From Plut-88900 sp963668115 (GTDB taxonomy: Bacteria; Chloroflexota; Dehalococcoidia; Plut-88900), in assembly GCA_963668115.1 (NCBI GenBank), contig OY764147.1:124001-188000 (forward strand): a stretch of 64,000 nucleotides of DNA. Reading direction: 5' to 3'. Positions 62,143 to 64,000 of this stretch are shown here, in pieces; position 1 is the stretch's first letter; each line of letters opens with the position of its first letter. The notes under the pieces were generated by a model. It was not told the origin of the DNA and did not search any database. It saw only the letters and a list, made by a program, of their open reading frames with translations. Made by a program: the position numbers and the translations under genes.

Positions 62143-64000
62143 ATGGCTAATGAAGTGATGCCGGGGCCGGTTGAAGGGCTGCGGGTAGTTGACTTTACGC
62201 GGGGGCTTCCGGGTGCTCTGACGACGATGCTGCTGTCCGACTACGGTGCGGAGGTGGTTAAGGTTGAGGAGCCAGAAGGAGACCCTTTAGGCAACAACCC
62301 GGCGTTCCGGGTGTGGAACAGGGGGAAGAGAAAGCTGACTCTGAACTTGAGGACGAGGGAGGGGGTGGAGACGGCGCTGGAGTTGGCATCCCGGGCGGAC
62401 GTGATGATTGAGAGCTGGCGGGCCGGGGTGGCGGATGGGGTTGGGATCGGGTACGGGGCGGTTAGAAAGAGAAATCCGAAAGTGATTTACTGCTCGATAT
62501 CGTCGTTCGGTGAGAAGGGGCCGTTGAAGGGTCTCCCAGGATATGAGGGGATAGCTGCTGCGGCGTCCGGGATAATGACGGAGCAGGCGGGGGTGAGGCC
62601 CGGGCCCGTGTTCGTGTCGTCTCCAGTGGCGAGCTACGGGACGGTGATGCTGGCGCTGCAGGGTATTTTGTCGGCGCTGCACATTCGGAATGAGACGGGG
62701 ATCGGGCAGCGGGTCTGGACGAGCATGTACGAAGGGGCCGTCGCAATTCGGTACCCGGTCCTTCCCATAGCCAACGAGTTACCGCCTTTCATAGTGAATA
62801 ACGTGCATCCCCACGGGGGAATGCCGGCCTATCGGATGTACCCGTGTGCCGACGACAAATGGATACACATCGGTTGCCTGACGCGCTGGTTTTGGGACAA
62901 ACTCTCGATCGCTCTGGACCTGCCGGAACTGGTGATAGACCCGCGATTCGAGACCGCGCCAACGGGGTGGGAAAGGGACGAGGACCGGCTGGCAGCCATC
63001 AAGCTCATAGGGAACAGGGTGAGGGAGAGGCCTCGGGCGGAGTGGTTGCAGATCCTGGAGGAGGGGGACGTGCCTACGGCGCCGGTGCTATCGACGCAGG
63101 AGTACATGGACGTGCCGCAGGTGCATGAAAACGGGCTGGTGGTAGACGTGAAGGACCCACAGCTTGGAGAGATGAAGCAGGTCGGGCATCCAATCCTGTT
63201 TTCGGAGACACCGGGTCGGGTGAAGGGACCTGCGCCCGTGGACGGGGATGACAGTATGGAATCAGTGGATGATCTATTCCCTCTTAAGGGGCGAAAGAAG
63301 AGGCATCGGAAGTGGGGAGGAGAGTTGTGCAGGACGCCGTTGGAGGGGCTGAGGGTACTGGACCTTTCGGCGTACATTGCGGGGCCGCTGGGGCCGATGG
63401 CGCTGTGCGATCTCGGGGCGGATGTGGTGAAGGTGGAGCCGTTGCACGGGGAGGGTGGGCACAGCGTTCCGATGCTCATATTGGGGTCAAACCGGGGGAA
63501 GAAAGACCTGGCGATTGACCTGAAGGCACCGGAGTCGAAGGAGGTGATGAGGAGGCTCATCGAGAGGAGTGACGTGCTGGTGCACAACATGAGGGTCGGG
63601 GTGGCGGAGCGGCTGGGCATCGACTATGAATCGGCGCGTAAGATTCGGCCGGACATAATCTACGTCCATAGCACGGCGTACGGCCCGACCGGCCGGGAGG
63701 CTAAAAAACCGGGGTTCGACCCCCTCTTCCAGTCTATGTCGGGGCTGACGGCGTGGAACGGGGGGAGGTCGGGGGGACCGATATTCCTCAGAACGGCGAT
63801 CTGCGATGACACGAATGCCCTTATGTTGGCCGTGGCGGTGCTGATGGCGCTGAACCACCGGGACAGGACGGGACAGGGGCAAAAAGTCGACCTGAGCCTG
63901 ATGAAAACGGGTGCATTGGCAACCTCTGACGATTTCATGCGGTACGAAGGCAAGAAAGAGAGACCGCTGGCGGATGCGGGGGTGCACGGGCTGTCGGCGG
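62143..64000 (+). CDS. Two-domain CaiB/BaiF CoA-transferase, 3' end cut by window edge
   Basis: I translated this by hand because its stop lies beyond base 64000. At least 619 codons are open. Domain 1 starts MANEVMPGPVEGLRVVDFTRGLPGALTTMLLSDYGAEVVKVEEP; domain 2 begins at about residue 400 with LEGLRVLDLSAYIAGPLGPMALCDLGADVVKVEPLHG. So it is a fusion of two family III CoA-transferase domains. The region aligned to the catalytic Asp (usually D..G) reads SSPVASYG in domain 1 and AICDDTNALM in domain 2, suggesting that only the second may be active. It follows another CoA-transferase by 163 bases. Confidence 0.87.
   Translation, partial: MANEVMPGPVEGLRVVDFTRGLPGALTTMLLSDYGAEVVKVEEPEGDPLGNNPAFRVWNRGKRKLTLNLRTREGVETALELASRADVMIESWRAGVADGVGIGYGAVRKRNPKVIYCSISSFGEKGPLKGLPGYEGIAAAASGIMTEQAGVRPGPVFVSSPVASYGTVMLALQGILSALHIRNETGIGQRVWTSMYEGAVAIRYPVLPIANELPPFIVNNVHPHGGMPAYRMYPCADDKWIHIGCLTRWFWDKLSIALDLPELVIDPRFETAPTGWERDEDRLAAIKLIGNRVRERPRAEWLQILEEGDVPTAPVLSTQEYMDVPQVHENGLVVDVKDPQLGEMKQVGHPILFSETPGRVKGPAPVDGDDSMESVDDLFPLKGRKKRHRKWGGELCRTPLEGLRVLDLSAYIAGPLGPMALCDLGADVVKVEPLHGEGGHSVPMLILGSNRGKKDLAIDLKAPESKEVMRRLIERSDVLVHNMRVGVAERLGIDYESARKIRPDIIYVHSTAYGPTGREAKKPGFDPLFQSMSGLTAWNGGRSGGPIFLRTAICDDTNALMLAVAVLMALNHRDRTGQGQKVDLSLMKTGALATSDDFMRYEGKKERPLADAGVHGLSA

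Overview
The window is a 64 kb piece of a fairly GC-rich bacterial chromosome, most likely from Chloroflexota of the SAR202/Dehalococcoidia kind. Pointers to this (inference) are the 16S rRNA gene standing alone without 23S or 5S, and many genes for breaking down organic acids and esters: MmgE/PrpD, phosphotriesterase-like, amidohydrolases, CocE/NonD hydrolases, luciferase-like flavin enzymes, CaiB/BaiF CoA-transferases, MaoC pairs and an acyl-CoA carboxylase. A phylogeny of the 16S gene would settle it. No phage, transposase, CRISPR array or tRNA gene was seen.

Layout. 1-2.6 kb (minus strand): an operon of an ion channel, a Usp protein, two separately encoded RCK/TrkA subunits and prephenate dehydratase (cut by the window edge). 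2.7-4.4 kb: acylphosphatase and MoeA. 4.4-10.1 kb: an electron-transfer operon behind a consensus promoter, made of an SdhA-like flavoprotein, an SdhB-like Fe-S protein, an HdrB-like CCG protein and a membrane Fe-S/CCG protein. 10.1-11.1 kb: an AT-rich orphan gene and a hicBA module. 11.2-13.0 kb: the 16S gene with promoter, processing stem and terminator. 13.1-19.2 kb: catabolic genes on the minus strand, interrupted by a 1.2 kb non-coding region full of hairpins and short repeats. 19.3-34.1 kb: a cation/proton antiporter followed by catabolic hydrolases, MaoC proteins, a lipoprotein, a pita-bread protein and an acyl-CoA carboxylase subunit. 34-48 kb: HemL-like aminotransferase, ROK kinase, MEMO protein, two redox lipoproteins, M1 aminopeptidase, an ABC-class ATPase, a methyltransferase, an F420/FMN enzyme and DinB. 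48-64 kb: RelA/SpoT with ribosomal protein S20, Tat translocase genes, RecF, sirtuin, further catabolic enzymes, and two CaiB/BaiF genes, the last running off the right edge.

How the genes fit together. The many hydrolases and CoA-handling enzymes would feed acyl groups into oxidation, and the 4.4-10.1 kb operon would pass electrons between a soluble flavoprotein and the membrane quinone pool. Two catalytic residues of the fumarate reductase/succinate dehydrogenase family are replaced in its flavoprotein, so its substrate is probably not plain succinate/fumarate. This operon and the channel with a TAGNSW filter are the best candidates for undescribed biology here. Two genes (CocE at about 22.97 kb, ABC-class ATPase at about 44.66 kb) carry apparent single frameshifts, which may be real or sequence errors.
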